NCBI GenBank assembly: GCA_023431215.1
Contig: JAEYXR010000033.1
Location: 1 to 19,698 of the forward strand
Reading direction: 5' to 3'
DNA: 19,698 nt
Origin: Bacillota bacterium
GTDB lineage: Bacteria; Bacillota; Clostridia; Oscillospirales; Ruminococcaceae
A program made the position numbers and the translations under genes. Position 1 is the first letter of the stretch. Every line of letters starts with the position of its first letter. Positions 12,396-19,613 of the stretch are shown here, one piece after another. The notes below the pieces were generated by a model. It saw nothing but the letters and a program-made list of their open reading frames with translations. It searched no databases and had not been told where the DNA came from.

Positions 12396-12763
12396 TAATT
12401 GCAGTTCCAACCCAGGACGAACAGATAGACCGGCATTTTGGCGACGCTTCCCTTTTTACCCTGTATACCATTACAGGATGTGACATTGTAGCAAAAAATA
12501 AGCTACATGCCAAAGAGTCGGGCCACAGTGCCCTTTCAGGCCTGTTGGCAGCCAATGGTGTTCATCTGGTTATTTGCGGCGGCATGGGGGACGGTGCACG
12601 ACAGGCGCTCAATGCAGCCCATATTAATGTGGTGGCAGGGGCCAAAGGTGATATTGACCAGGCCGTGCTGGCCTTTTTATCCGGAGAGCTTATGGATACC
12701 GGTGAAGGCGGGTGTGTGGGCCATAGCTGCGGGGAGCATGCCTGCGGCGGCAGCTGTCACTAA
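12392..12763 (+). CDS. NifX/NifB-C-like dinitrogenase iron-molybdenum cofactor family protein
   Basis: A 123-residue protein with the NifX/NafY fold signature: MIIAVPTQDEQIDRHFGDASLFTLY at the start, then VHLVICGGMGDGARQAL and a final Cys/His-rich tail (Cys108, Cys113, Cys118, Cys122; His111, His116, His123). In nitrogen fixers the family carries FeMo cofactor or its precursor. In Clostridia without nitrogenase, stand-alone members are widespread and of unknown role. No nif genes are present here, so a general Fe-S or metal-cluster carrier role with the neighbouring Mrp ATPase is more likely. Four-base overlap with the previous gene; a strong terminator follows 13 bp after the stop. The metal-binding tail is a visible feature; its ligand is inferred. 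Confidence 0.87.
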   Translation: MIIAVPTQDEQIDRHFGDASLFTLYTITGCDIVAKNKLHAKESGHSALSGLLAANGVHLVICGGMGDGARQALNAAHINVVAGAKGDIDQAVLAFLSGELMDTGEGGCVGHSCGEHACGGSCH

Positions 12764-12775
12764 AATTAAAAGCAT

Positions 12776-12816
12776 AAAAACAGCGGCAATGCTATGGCAT
12801 TGCCGCTGTTTTTTAG
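12776..12816 (+). terminator. Intrinsic terminator of the Mrp operon
   Basis: AACAGCGGCAATGC (12779-12792) pairs perfectly with GCATTGCCGCTGTT (12797-12810) around a TATG loop, with A's upstream and T's downstream to about 12814. Confidence 0.93.
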
Positions 12817-13133
12817 AAGCAACAAAGGGTTATAAATTAGTTGCATGCTGTTAACATCAATAGCTGTTGCATAGGTAAAAAATGAAGGTTAATTTTTTTC
12901 AATTCTGTGTGGATATTTTTATCTTAATAAGGATAAGAGAGCATGAAGCATAAATTTATGATATACTAAAAAAACCATACAATTGATAAAAGATGCAAAA
13001 AAACAATGCATGGGACATGAAAATGGCTCATTGAAATATAATTCTATTTTTAGGTTTACACTTAAAATAAAGCAGTATTGTCTTAGATGTTGCACAAAAT
13101 GCAGCATGAAACAAAATAAAAAGGAAGATTAAT
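12817..13133. other. AT-rich intergenic region ahead of fumC
   Basis: No gene is seen on either strand. An extended -10 element, TGaTATACT (12959-12967), and a TTGAAA at 13031-13036 are possible but incomplete promoter parts. A small hairpin TGTTGCA/TGCAGCA (13088-13094 with 13100-13106) lies 27 nt before fumC. Confidence 0.5.
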
Positions 13134-14498
13134 ATGGAATACCGCACAGAACGAGACTCCATGGGAGAAATTTTGGTAGAAGCCAGCCGCTATTGGGGTG
13201 CACAAACCCAGCGCAGTCTACAAAACTTTGAAATAGGCACAGAAAAAATGCCGCCGGAGATTATCACCGCCATGGCTGTTTTGAAAAAAGCGTGTGCAAG
13301 GGCAAATTACCGTCTGGGCAGGCTGGATGAACGCAGGATGGGAGTTATTACCCGTGCCTGTGACGATATTTTAGCTGGCAAGCTGCCGGGAGAGTTTCCT
13401 TTGGCGGTATGGCAAACAGGCAGCGGCACCCAAACGAATATGAACTTTAATGAGGTCATAGCCCACTGGGGCAATGAGCTGGTAGGAGAGAAACTGCTTC
13501 ACCCCAACGACCATGTCAACATGTCTCAAAGCTCCAACGATACTTTTCCTGCAGCCATGCACATAGCCGCGGTTACCAGTGTCATGAATTGCCTGCTGCC
13601 CCAGCTGGATGCTCTGGCGGGGGAGTTTGAACGCCTGCAAAAAGAAAATGAAGGTGTTGTAAAATCGGGACGTACCCACCTGCAGGACGCAACGCCTATT
13701 ACCTTTTCTCAGGAGATCAGCGGCTGGCATGCCATGCTGCAAAACTGCCGTAAGATGATAGAGCTGTCTCTTTCGCCGGTGTATGAGCTTGCCTTGGGCG
13801 GAACCGCCGTAGGAACAGGGCTCAATGCCCCCAAGGGATTTGATAAGGTTGTGGCAGAAGAAATTGCGGCCCTGACAGGGTACCCCTTTATCACCGCCCC
13901 AAACAAGTTTCATGCCCTTTCCTCCAAAGACCCATTGGTGTTTTCCCACGGTGCTTTGAAAGCACTGGCTGCCGACCTGATGAAGATTGCCAACGACGTC
14001 CGCTGGCTGGCAAGCGGCCCGCGCTGTGGTTTGGGAGAAATCAAAATACCCGAAAACGAGCCGGGAAGCTCCATTATGCCTGGTAAGGTCAATCCCACCC
14101 AATGTGAGGCCATTACCATGGTGGCTGTGCAGGTAATGGGCAATGACACGGCAGTGGGCATTGCAGCCTCTCAGGGGAACTTTCAGCTGAATGTGTACAT
14201 GCCGGTACTGATTTATAACTGGCTGCAGTCAGCAAGGCTGCTGACAGACTCCATGCGGTCCTTCCGCTTGCATTGTGTATGCGGCATTACTGCAGATAAA
14301 GAGAAGATGCAGCATAACCTTCACAATTCCCTGATGCTGGTGACAGCGCTGAATCCATACATCGGCTATGACAACGCCGCCAGGGTTGCAAAAAAAGCAT
14401 ATGCAGATAATATTACACTGCGTCAGGCCTGTATTGGGTTGGGGCTGCTTAGCCCGGAAAAATTCGATGAAGTATTTCATCCGGAAGAGATGGTATAA
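13134..14498 (+). CDS. fumC: Class II fumarate hydratase
   Basis: A 454-residue fumarase that interconverts fumarate and malate as an iron-independent cytoplasmic tetramer. The signature GSSIMPGKVN spans 311-320 (catalytic Ser in the flexible loop), and the general base region GRTHLQDA includes His182. The segment GSGTQTNMNFNEV (96-108) distinguishes it from aspartase, which has GAGTSTNMN there. SSND at 132-135 is the B-site/active-site region. Length is normal (about 460). AAAAAGGAAG precedes the ATG. A malic enzyme gene follows 120 bp later on the same strand, so together they take fumarate via malate to pyruvate. A class II enzyme is notable in an apparent anaerobe, where the oxygen-sensitive class I FumA/B type is common. 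Confidence 0.95.
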   Translation: MEYRTERDSMGEILVEASRYWGAQTQRSLQNFEIGTEKMPPEIITAMAVLKKACARANYRLGRLDERRMGVITRACDDILAGKLPGEFPLAVWQTGSGTQTNMNFNEVIAHWGNELVGEKLLHPNDHVNMSQSSNDTFPAAMHIAAVTSVMNCLLPQLDALAGEFERLQKENEGVVKSGRTHLQDATPITFSQEISGWHAMLQNCRKMIELSLSPVYELALGGTAVGTGLNAPKGFDKVVAEEIAALTGYPFITAPNKFHALSSKDPLVFSHGALKALAADLMKIANDVRWLASGPRCGLGEIKIPENEPGSSIMPGKVNPTQCEAITMVAVQVMGNDTAVGIAASQGNFQLNVYMPVLIYNWLQSARLLTDSMRSFRLHCVCGITADKEKMQHNLHNSLMLVTALNPYIGYDNAARVAKKAYADNITLRQACIGLGLLSPEKFDEVFHPEEMV

Positions 14499-14618
14499 GA
14501 ACCGACACGGTATCATACACAAACCCAGGTACAACACCTTAGCAGGACCAAATATGTCCCTAACAGAGGGGGCATAAGAGCGCAATAACATAGACAGCAT
14601 AATGAGGAGAGATGAAAC

Positions 14619-15761
14619 ATGAGCAAAGCAATGGAGCTGCATCAGCAGCTACAGGGAAAAATAGAAGTGGTTTCCCGTTGTGAGATACGCACCAAGGAAG
14701 ATTTAGCGCTGGCCTACACTCCGGGTGTGGCCGAGCCATGTCTTGCTATCAAAGAGGACTATAACAAAAGCTGGGAGCTTACCAGACGAGGTAAAATGGT
14801 GGCTGTTATCACCGACGGAAGCGCCGTGCTGGGCTTGGGGGACATTGGCCCTGCTGCCTCTATGCCTGTGATGGAGGGCAAATGTGCGCTGTTTAAGGAG
14901 TTTGGCGGCGTAGATGCTTTCCCTGTTTGTGTAGACACCAAAGATGTGGAGGAGTTGGTAAGAACCATCTACCTGATTTCCAAAAGCTTTGGCGGTATCA
15001 ACCTGGAGGACATTGCAGCTCCCAGATGTTTTGAGGTGGAGCGCCGCCTCAAGGAGCTGTGCGATATTCCTGTTTTTCATGACGACCAGCACGGCACCGC
15101 CATTGTGGTGGCCGCAGCACTGCTCAATGCCCTAAAAGTAGTAAAAAAGCCCATGGGAAGTGTTAAAATTGTCATCAACGGAGCAGGCGCAGCTGGGATT
15201 GCCATCGGTACTCTCCTCATCGACATGGGCTTTGGCAATATCGTCATGTGTGATGTAAATGGCACCATCTGCCAGGGCGACAGCAACCTTACCGTGCCTC
15301 AGGTGGAGATTGCCAAGCGCAGCAACAAAAACCACGAGCACGGAACCCTTGCCCAGGTGCTGAAAGGAGCAGATGTGTTCATTGGTGTTTCCAGGGGCAA
15401 TCTTGTTACGGCAGAAATGGTTTCTACCATGAACCAGGGTATTGTACTGGCAATGGCAAACCCCACACCGGAAATTATCCCCGAAGAGGCCAAGCGCGGC
15501 GGTGCTGCCGTCATTGGTACCGGACGCAGCGACTACCCCAATCAGATTAACAATGTACTGGTGTTCCCCGGCATTTTTAAAGGTGCTTTGCAGGCCCGTG
15601 CCACAGCCATTACAGAGGAGATGAAGCACAAGGCAGCCTACGCCATTGCAGCACTGGTGCCGGAAAATGAGCTCTGTGCAGACTTCATCATTCCCCCAGC
15701 GTTGGATAAGTCTGTTGCAGATGCAGTGGCCAAGGCAGTACGTGACTGTGTAAAAGCATAA
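14619..15761 (+). CDS. Malic enzyme (NAD(P)-dependent malate dehydrogenase, oxaloacetate-decarboxylating)
   Basis: A 380-residue short bacterial malic enzyme: malate + NAD(P)+ to pyruvate + CO2 + NAD(P)H. Catalytic Tyr33 is in LAYTPGVAEPC and Lys88 in MPVMEGK, with the 55-residue spacing seen in small bacterial malic enzymes. Metal ligands are in INLEDIAAP (Glu130-Asp131) and FHDDQHGTA (Asp155-Asp156). The Rossmann turn GAGAAG spans 188-193; Asp217 at the end of the second beta strand (MCDVNG) suggests NAD preference. The C-terminal phosphotransacetylase-like extension of the large MaeB type is absent. GGAGAG precedes the ATG. Together with fumC it makes a fumarate-to-pyruvate module; the 120-bp gap between them shows no terminator. 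Confidence 0.93.
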   Translation: MSKAMELHQQLQGKIEVVSRCEIRTKEDLALAYTPGVAEPCLAIKEDYNKSWELTRRGKMVAVITDGSAVLGLGDIGPAASMPVMEGKCALFKEFGGVDAFPVCVDTKDVEELVRTIYLISKSFGGINLEDIAAPRCFEVERRLKELCDIPVFHDDQHGTAIVVAAALLNALKVVKKPMGSVKIVINGAGAAGIAIGTLLIDMGFGNIVMCDVNGTICQGDSNLTVPQVEIAKRSNKNHEHGTLAQVLKGADVFIGVSRGNLVTAEMVSTMNQGIVLAMANPTPEIIPEEAKRGGAAVIGTGRSDYPNQINNVLVFPGIFKGALQARATAITEEMKHKAAYAIAALVPENELCADFIIPPALDKSVADAVAKAVRDCVKA

Positions 15762-15818
15762 AAAGCCAAGAGTTTCTTTTGCATCTTTTTGTTTACAGTC
15801 AAAAGAACCTCGTTTACA

Positions 15819-15847
15819 TTGACTTTACAGGCTGCATATGCTACAAT
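15819..15847 (+). promoter_or_regulatory. Promoter of the thiW transcript
   Basis: TTGACT (15819-15824), a 17-bp spacer and TACAAT (15842-15847). The expected start near 15854 is directly in front of the TPP aptamer. Confidence 0.8.
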
Positions 15848-15857
15848 AAATCAAAAT

Positions 15858-15944
15858 TCAGGGGAGCTTGTTTAGCAGGCTGAGAGGAAGTAATCAAACT
15901 TCGACCCTTCAAACCTGATGCGGATAATGCCGCCGTAGGAAGTC
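15858..15944 (+). promoter_or_regulatory. TPP riboswitch 1 (upstream of thiW)
   Basis: The THI-box core is clear: GGGGAGC at 15861, GGCTGAGAGG at 15878-15888, GACCCTT near 15903, ACCTGATGCGGATAATGCC from about 15913 and CGCCGTAGGAAG at the 3' side. Thiamine pyrophosphate binding turns off the downstream gene. A strong intrinsic terminator 18 nt downstream indicates transcriptional control. Confidence 0.95.
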
Positions 15945-15961
15945 ATAGTATGATTTTTTTC

Positions 15962-15994
15962 GGAGACACCCAATCAGGTGTCTCCTGTTTTTTT
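15962..15994 (+). terminator. Terminator of TPP riboswitch 1
   Basis: GGAGACACC (15962-15970), loop CAATCA, GGTGTCTCC (15977-15985), then TG and seven T's. It is the expression platform of the riboswitch and lies 240 bp ahead of the thiW start. Confidence 0.9.
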
Positions 15995-16001
15995 GTCATG
16001 A

Positions 16002-16221
16002 TGTTTGGGTGAAAGGATGTGAGAAACGGGATTCACGACGTAGTCGTGACGGGCAGGGGGGAGCGCCCTGTGCCTGTAGATAGCAGCGATGGGAAGCCGT
16101 GTTCCGGCGTGAGAGGAGACCAGTAAGTCTCGACCGACCTTTCCCTGCGGGAGAAGTGTTTTTCTCCGCAGCCATTTGGGGGAAACGACGCTGTTATTGC
16201 CGTTTTCTCTGCATCATCATG
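16002..16221 (+). ncRNA. Large structured element of unknown class between the TPP terminator and thiW (possibly HEARO/omega-RNA-like)
   Basis: About 200 nt with no ORF and dense complementarity. An outer helix joins GATG..GAG.AAACGG (16016-16029) to CCGTTT.CTC..CATC (16200-16215). An inner long-range helix ATAGCAGCG/CGCTGTTAT (16080-16088 with 16189-16197) encloses GGGAA/TTCCC (16091-16095 with 16141-16145), which caps GCCG/CGGC and GAGAC/GTCTC hairpins. Further hairpins are TCACGAC/GTCGTGA (16033-16049), GGC.AGGG/CCCT.GCC (16052-16074) and CTGCG.GAGAA/TTCTC.CGCAG (16145-16171). It has no TPP, cobalamin or T-box core. It begins just after ATGA (15999-16002), and HEARO RNAs, the omega RNAs of IscB-type elements, are reported to lie just after ATGA or GTGA. 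With no endonuclease ORF this would be a solitary copy. The class is a guess; that it is a structured RNA is well supported. Confidence 0.6.
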
Positions 16222-16236
16222 TAAGGAGCTATCATC

Positions 16237-16755
16237 ATGAAAAAAACCAATATTAAAAAACTAGCCGTTGCAGGTATTCTCTGCGCTGTTGCCGTTGTGG
16301 GCAGCTTGTTTTCCTTCCCTGTGTTTGGCAGCAAATGTGCCCCTGTACAGCATATGGTCAACATTCTTTGTGCGGTGTTTCTTGGGCCGGCTTATGGTGT
16401 AGGTGTGGCGTTTACAGCAAGCCTGCTGCGCAATCTTTTGGGGCTTGGCAGCCTCATGGCTTTTCCTGGCAGCATGTTTGGCGCACTGCTTTGCGGGCTT
16501 ATTTATTGGAAAACAAAAAAACTTTCCCTGACCCTCATTGCCGAGGTGTTTGGTACTGCTGTTTTGGGTGGGCTGTGTGCGTATCCAGTTGCCCTGCTGT
16601 TTATGGGCAAAAGTGCCGGTGATATTGCCTTTTATGCTTATATTATTCCTTTTTTGGTTTCTACAGTGGGCGGCTCAGCGCTGTCCGGAGCTTTAATTTA
16701 TTCCCTGCAAAAAGCCGGGGTACTTAAGATGATACACAATAGGCTGGAGCGGTAA
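16237..16755 (+). CDS. thiW: ThiW-family ECF transporter S component (thiamine precursor uptake)
   Basis: A 172-residue integral membrane protein with five to six hydrophobic segments. It is the substrate-binding S component of an energy-coupling-factor importer, working with shared EcfA/A'/T proteins encoded elsewhere. The phrases LAVAGILCAVAVVGSLFSFPVFGSKCAPVQHMVNIL and GPAYGVGVAFTASLLRNLLGLGSLMAFPGSMFGALLCGL (given here as regions 8-43 and 51-90) are typical of ThiW, whose proposed substrate is the thiazole moiety, which ThiM would then phosphorylate. AAGGAG lies 8 nt before the ATG. TPP riboswitch control and the following cytX-thiM-thiE genes confirm a role in thiamine salvage; the exact ligand is inferred. 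Confidence 0.9.
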   Translation: MKKTNIKKLAVAGILCAVAVVGSLFSFPVFGSKCAPVQHMVNILCAVFLGPAYGVGVAFTASLLRNLLGLGSLMAFPGSMFGALLCGLIYWKTKKLSLTLIAEVFGTAVLGGLCAYPVALLFMGKSAGDIAFYAYIIPFLVSTVGGSALSGALIYSLQKAGVLKMIHNRLER

Positions 16756-16830
16756 GAGGTTTTGACTGTCGGGCAGCTTGCCCCAAACAGAGAAACTCCA
16801 TGCTGTTCTTTGTCTGTGTAAATAAATATA

Positions 16831-16915
16831 GTTCGGGGGAGCTTGCAAAAGCGGGCTGAGAGGAAGTGTTAAACTTCGACCCTTTACCTGATGCGGATAA
16901 TGCCGCCGTAGGGAG
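16831..16915 (+). promoter_or_regulatory. TPP riboswitch 2 (upstream of cytX)
   Basis: A second THI box: GGGGGAGC at 16835, GGCTGAGAGGAAG at 16854-16866, CGACCCTTT near 16878, ACCTGATGCGGATAATGCC at about 16886 and GCCGTAGGGAG. The core is almost identical to riboswitch 1, including the P3 region, which suggests local duplication. No strong promoter stands in front of it, so it may gate read-through from thiW as well as any weak local start. Confidence 0.95.
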
Positions 16916-16932
16916 TAAGATAACTTACGTTA

Positions 16933-16966
16933 CGGAGAGCTGTCCCCAGGAAAACTCTCTGCTTTT
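16933..16966 (+). terminator. Probable terminator of TPP riboswitch 2
   Basis: CGGAGAG (16933-16939) pairs with CTCTCTG (16955-16961) over 7 bp with one G-U, followed by CTTTT. It is weaker than the terminator of riboswitch 1. A small GTAAG/CTTAC hairpin (16915-16928) lies between aptamer and stem. Confidence 0.5.
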
Positions 16967-16995
16967 ACACAATGTCCCCAAGAAAGAAGGAAAGT

Positions 16996-18171
16996 ATGGA
17001 AGAAAAAAAGACTTCACTATTTGCAAACGGCCTTATCTGGTTTGGCGCGGCGGTTTCTATCGCCGAAATTTTAACCGGTGCCCTCATTGCCCCTTTGGGC
17101 TTTGTTAAGGGGCTAGCAGCTATCATCATCGGCCACGTCATCGGCTGCATCTTGTTGTTTTTTGCGGGGTTGATTGGTGCTAAAACTGAAAAAAGTGCAA
17201 TGGAAACCGTAAAAATGTCCTTTGGACAAAAAGGCTCGCTGCTGTTTTCGTCTTTGAATGTGCTGCAGCTGATTGGCTGGACAGCGGTGATGATTGTAAG
17301 CGGCGCGGCTGCTGCCGGTACACTGCTGAACATTGGCGGAGACTGGGCGTGGTCTGTCATTATTGGCGCACTCATTGTGCTTTGGATTTTGGTGGGCATC
17401 AAGAACCTAAGTAAGCTCAACGTAGTGGCAATGGGCGCTTTGTTTGTGCTTACCATCATCCTAAGCACCGTAATATTCAAAGGCGACTCCACCGCTGTAG
17501 CAAGCGGTACCATGAGCTTTGGTGCTGCGGTTGAGCTTTCGGTGGCAATGCCCCTTTCCTGGCTGCCCCTGATTTCCGACTACACCCGCACTGCCAAAAA
17601 ACCTGTGGCGGCCACTGCCACAAGCGCTGCAACATACTTTTTTGTAAGCTGCTGGATGTATGTCATCGGCATGGGCGCTGCACTGTATACCGGTGAAAGC
17701 GATGTTGCGGCCATTATGGCAAAGGCAGGACTGGGCATGGCAGCACTTATCATTGTTGTGTTTTCTACCGTTACCACCACCTTTCTTGACGTGTATTCCG
17801 CAGGTGTCAGCGCAGTAAGCATTTCACCAAAGTTGAAAGAAAAACCCACGGCAATTCTTGTTTGTGTTCTGGGAGTGGTTCTGGCCATCTTTACTCCCAT
17901 CACCCAGTTTGAAGGTTTCTTGTATCTCATTGGATCTGTGTTTGCACCCATGATTGCCATATTAATTGTAGATTTCTTTTTGATAAAAAAAGATGTTAGC
18001 CACAAAAGTGCAGATTGGGTGACTCTGGCCATGTGGCTGGCGGGATTTATCATCTACCGTATTTTAATGCATATCGATATTCCCATAGGCAATACCTTGC
18101 CTGATATGCTGATTACCGCTGTACTTTACCTCATAGCCAATAAAATAGTCAGAGGAAAAAACAATGCTTAG
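16996..18171 (+). CDS. cytX: CytX-like NCS1-family hydroxymethylpyrimidine transporter
   Basis: A 391-residue membrane protein with about twelve hydrophobic segments, of the nucleobase:cation symporter-1 family. The N-terminal FANGLIWFGAAVSIAEILTG region and the AMPLSWLPLISDYTR motif near the middle are typical of this branch. CytX members linked to TPP riboswitches are proposed to import hydroxymethylpyrimidine, the other half of thiamine. I chose ATG 16996, 3 nt after AGAAGGAAA; ATG 16972 is in frame but has a poorer site and overlaps the terminator region. Its last 8 bases overlap thiM. With ThiW bringing the thiazole, the cell can collect both halves of the vitamin. Confidence 0.9.
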   Translation: MEEKKTSLFANGLIWFGAAVSIAEILTGALIAPLGFVKGLAAIIIGHVIGCILLFFAGLIGAKTEKSAMETVKMSFGQKGSLLFSSLNVLQLIGWTAVMIVSGAAAAGTLLNIGGDWAWSVIIGALIVLWILVGIKNLSKLNVVAMGALFVLTIILSTVIFKGDSTAVASGTMSFGAAVELSVAMPLSWLPLISDYTRTAKKPVAATATSAATYFFVSCWMYVIGMGAALYTGESDVAAIMAKAGLGMAALIIVVFSTVTTTFLDVYSAGVSAVSISPKLKEKPTAILVCVLGVVLAIFTPITQFEGFLYLIGSVFAPMIAILIVDFFLIKKDVSHKSADWVTLAMWLAGFIIYRILMHIDIPIGNTLPDMLITAVLYLIANKIVRGKNNA

Positions 18172-18985
18172 CAAAATGCTGGAAGAAGTAAGAACCCGTA
18201 AGCCTATCGTTCACAATATCACCAATTATGTTACAGCCAACGACTGTGCAAACATTCTCCTTGCCTGTGGGGCTTCTCCCATTATGGCGGACGACAGGGA
18301 TGAGGTGGAGGAGATAACCTCTATTTGCAGCGGACTGAATATCAACCTTGGTACGCTGAACAAAAATACTGTTTCATCCATGCTGGCGGCAGGCAAAAGA
18401 GCCAACCAGCTTGGGCACCCGGTACTTCTTGACCCTGTGGGTGCAGGGGCTTCTGTATTGCGGACTCAGACTGCACAAAAGCTGCTGGAGGAAATTCACT
18501 TTTCTGTCATTCGGGGCAATATTTCAGAGATTAAGACCCTTGCGTCCGGCACAGGAACCACCAAGGGCGTGGATGCAGATATGGCAGACCGTGTGACCCG
18601 GCAAACTCTTGATAGTGCGGTGGGCTTTGCCAAGGCATATGCAGCAGAAACCGGGGCGGTGGTTGCCATTACAGGAGCCATAGACATTGTAGCCAATGGG
18701 GAAAAGGCCTACTGCATTACCAACGGCCACCCCATGATGGGCAATATCACCGGCTCTGGCTGCCAGCTTTCGGCCATGACCACTGCGTACCTTGCCGCCA
18801 CCCCCAAGCATCTTTTGGAAGCAACCACCGCTGCGGTGTGCGCCATGGGGGTGTGCGGAGAAAAAGCATTTAAGCGTATGACAGAGCTGGATGGAAATGC
18901 CTCCTACCGCAACTACCTTATTGACGCAGTGTTTTGGCTGTCCCCTGAAGAACTAGAAAGAGGTGCAAACTATGAAGTGCGATAA
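18164..18985 (+). CDS. thiM: Hydroxyethylthiazole kinase
   Basis: A 273-residue kinase that phosphorylates 4-methyl-5-(2-hydroxyethyl)thiazole with ATP, feeding the salvaged thiazole to ThiE. Motifs: VHNITNYVTANDCAN (16-30, substrate site), LLDPVGAGAS (88-97), IRGNISEI (116-123, nucleotide side) and NITGSGCQLSA (194-204) with Cys200 at the place of the conserved active-site cysteine. Length is normal. It starts inside the end of cytX with AGAGGAAAA upstream, and its own last 14 bases overlap thiE, so the genes are tightly coupled under TPP riboswitch 2. Confidence 0.96.
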   Translation: MLSKMLEEVRTRKPIVHNITNYVTANDCANILLACGASPIMADDRDEVEEITSICSGLNINLGTLNKNTVSSMLAAGKRANQLGHPVLLDPVGAGASVLRTQTAQKLLEEIHFSVIRGNISEIKTLASGTGTTKGVDADMADRVTRQTLDSAVGFAKAYAAETGAVVAITGAIDIVANGEKAYCITNGHPMMGNITGSGCQLSAMTTAYLAATPKHLLEATTAAVCAMGVCGEKAFKRMTELDGNASYRNYLIDAVFWLSPEELERGANYEVR

Positions 18986-19613
18986 AAGTGCCATGCTGCT
19001 TTATGCAGTGACCGACCGCTCGTGGGTGGGCAAGCAGACCCTGTACCAGCAGGTAGAGAGTGCTCTCAAAGGCGGTGTTACCTGTGTGCAGCTGCGGGAA
19101 AAAGACCTTGACGCTGCTCATTTTCTTGAGGAAGCAAAGAGCATTGGAGCCCTGTGCAGAGAGTATCATGTTCCCTTTATTATCAATGACAATGTAGAAA
19201 TTGCCATCCACTGCGGTGCAGACGGCATTCATGTGGGACAGAGCGATCAAAAGGCATCAGAGGTGCGCAAGCTCATTGGGGAAGATATGATTCTTGGAGT
19301 TTCGGCAAAGACGGTGGAGCAGGCGCTAAAGGCCCAGGCTGCCGGGGCAGACTATCTGGGTGTGGGGGCTGTTTTTACCACCACCACCAAGCTGGATGCC
19401 TCTGAAGTCACCCACCAAACCCTCAAGGATATTTGCAGCAAGGTATCCATTCCTGTGGTAGCCATTGGCGGCATCAGCAAACAAAATATGCTGCAGCTTT
19501 CCGGCTGCGGTGCAGACGGTGTGGCACTGGTGTCTGCCATCTTTGCAGCAGAAGAGATTGAAAGTGAATGCAAAGAGCTACGGGCCCTTTCTCAAAAGAT
19601 GGTGCAGGGATGA
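18972..19613 (+). CDS. thiE: Thiamine-phosphate synthase
   Basis: A 213-residue TIM-barrel enzyme that joins hydroxymethylpyrimidine diphosphate and thiazole phosphate to make thiamine phosphate. Motifs: CVQLREKD (38-45, pyrimidine and diphosphate binding), FIINDNVEIA (69-78), DGIHVGQ (84-90), GVGAVFTTTTK (130-140, thiazole-phosphate loop), VVAIGGI (162-168) and DGVALVSAI (182-190). I chose ATG 18972 with AAAGAGG 8 nt upstream; an in-frame GTG at 18963 lies within that site. ThiD, needed to make the pyrimidine diphosphate, is not in the window and may lie downstream. The stop overlaps the next start (ATGA). Confidence 0.96.
   Translation: MKCDKSAMLLYAVTDRSWVGKQTLYQQVESALKGGVTCVQLREKDLDAAHFLEEAKSIGALCREYHVPFIINDNVEIAIHCGADGIHVGQSDQKASEVRKLIGEDMILGVSAKTVEQALKAQAAGADYLGVGAVFTTTTKLDASEVTHQTLKDICSKVSIPVVAIGGISKQNMLQLSGCGADGVALVSAIFAAEEIESECKELRALSQKMVQG

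Noticed and set aside
13371..14102. 243-codon frame antisense to fumC
   Set aside because: Shadow of the fumarase codon pattern; no ribosome binding site or motif.
15770..15814. Terminator after the malic enzyme gene
   Set aside because: TTCTTTTG and CAAAAGAA can pair, but the loop is T-rich and there is no T-run after the stem, so it is not a convincing terminator.
16016..16215. Cobalamin riboswitch, third TPP riboswitch or group II intron fragment
   Set aside because: GGGAAG and GAGAGGAGACC superficially recall riboswitch pieces, but the B12-box, the TPP core and a domain V hairpin are all missing.
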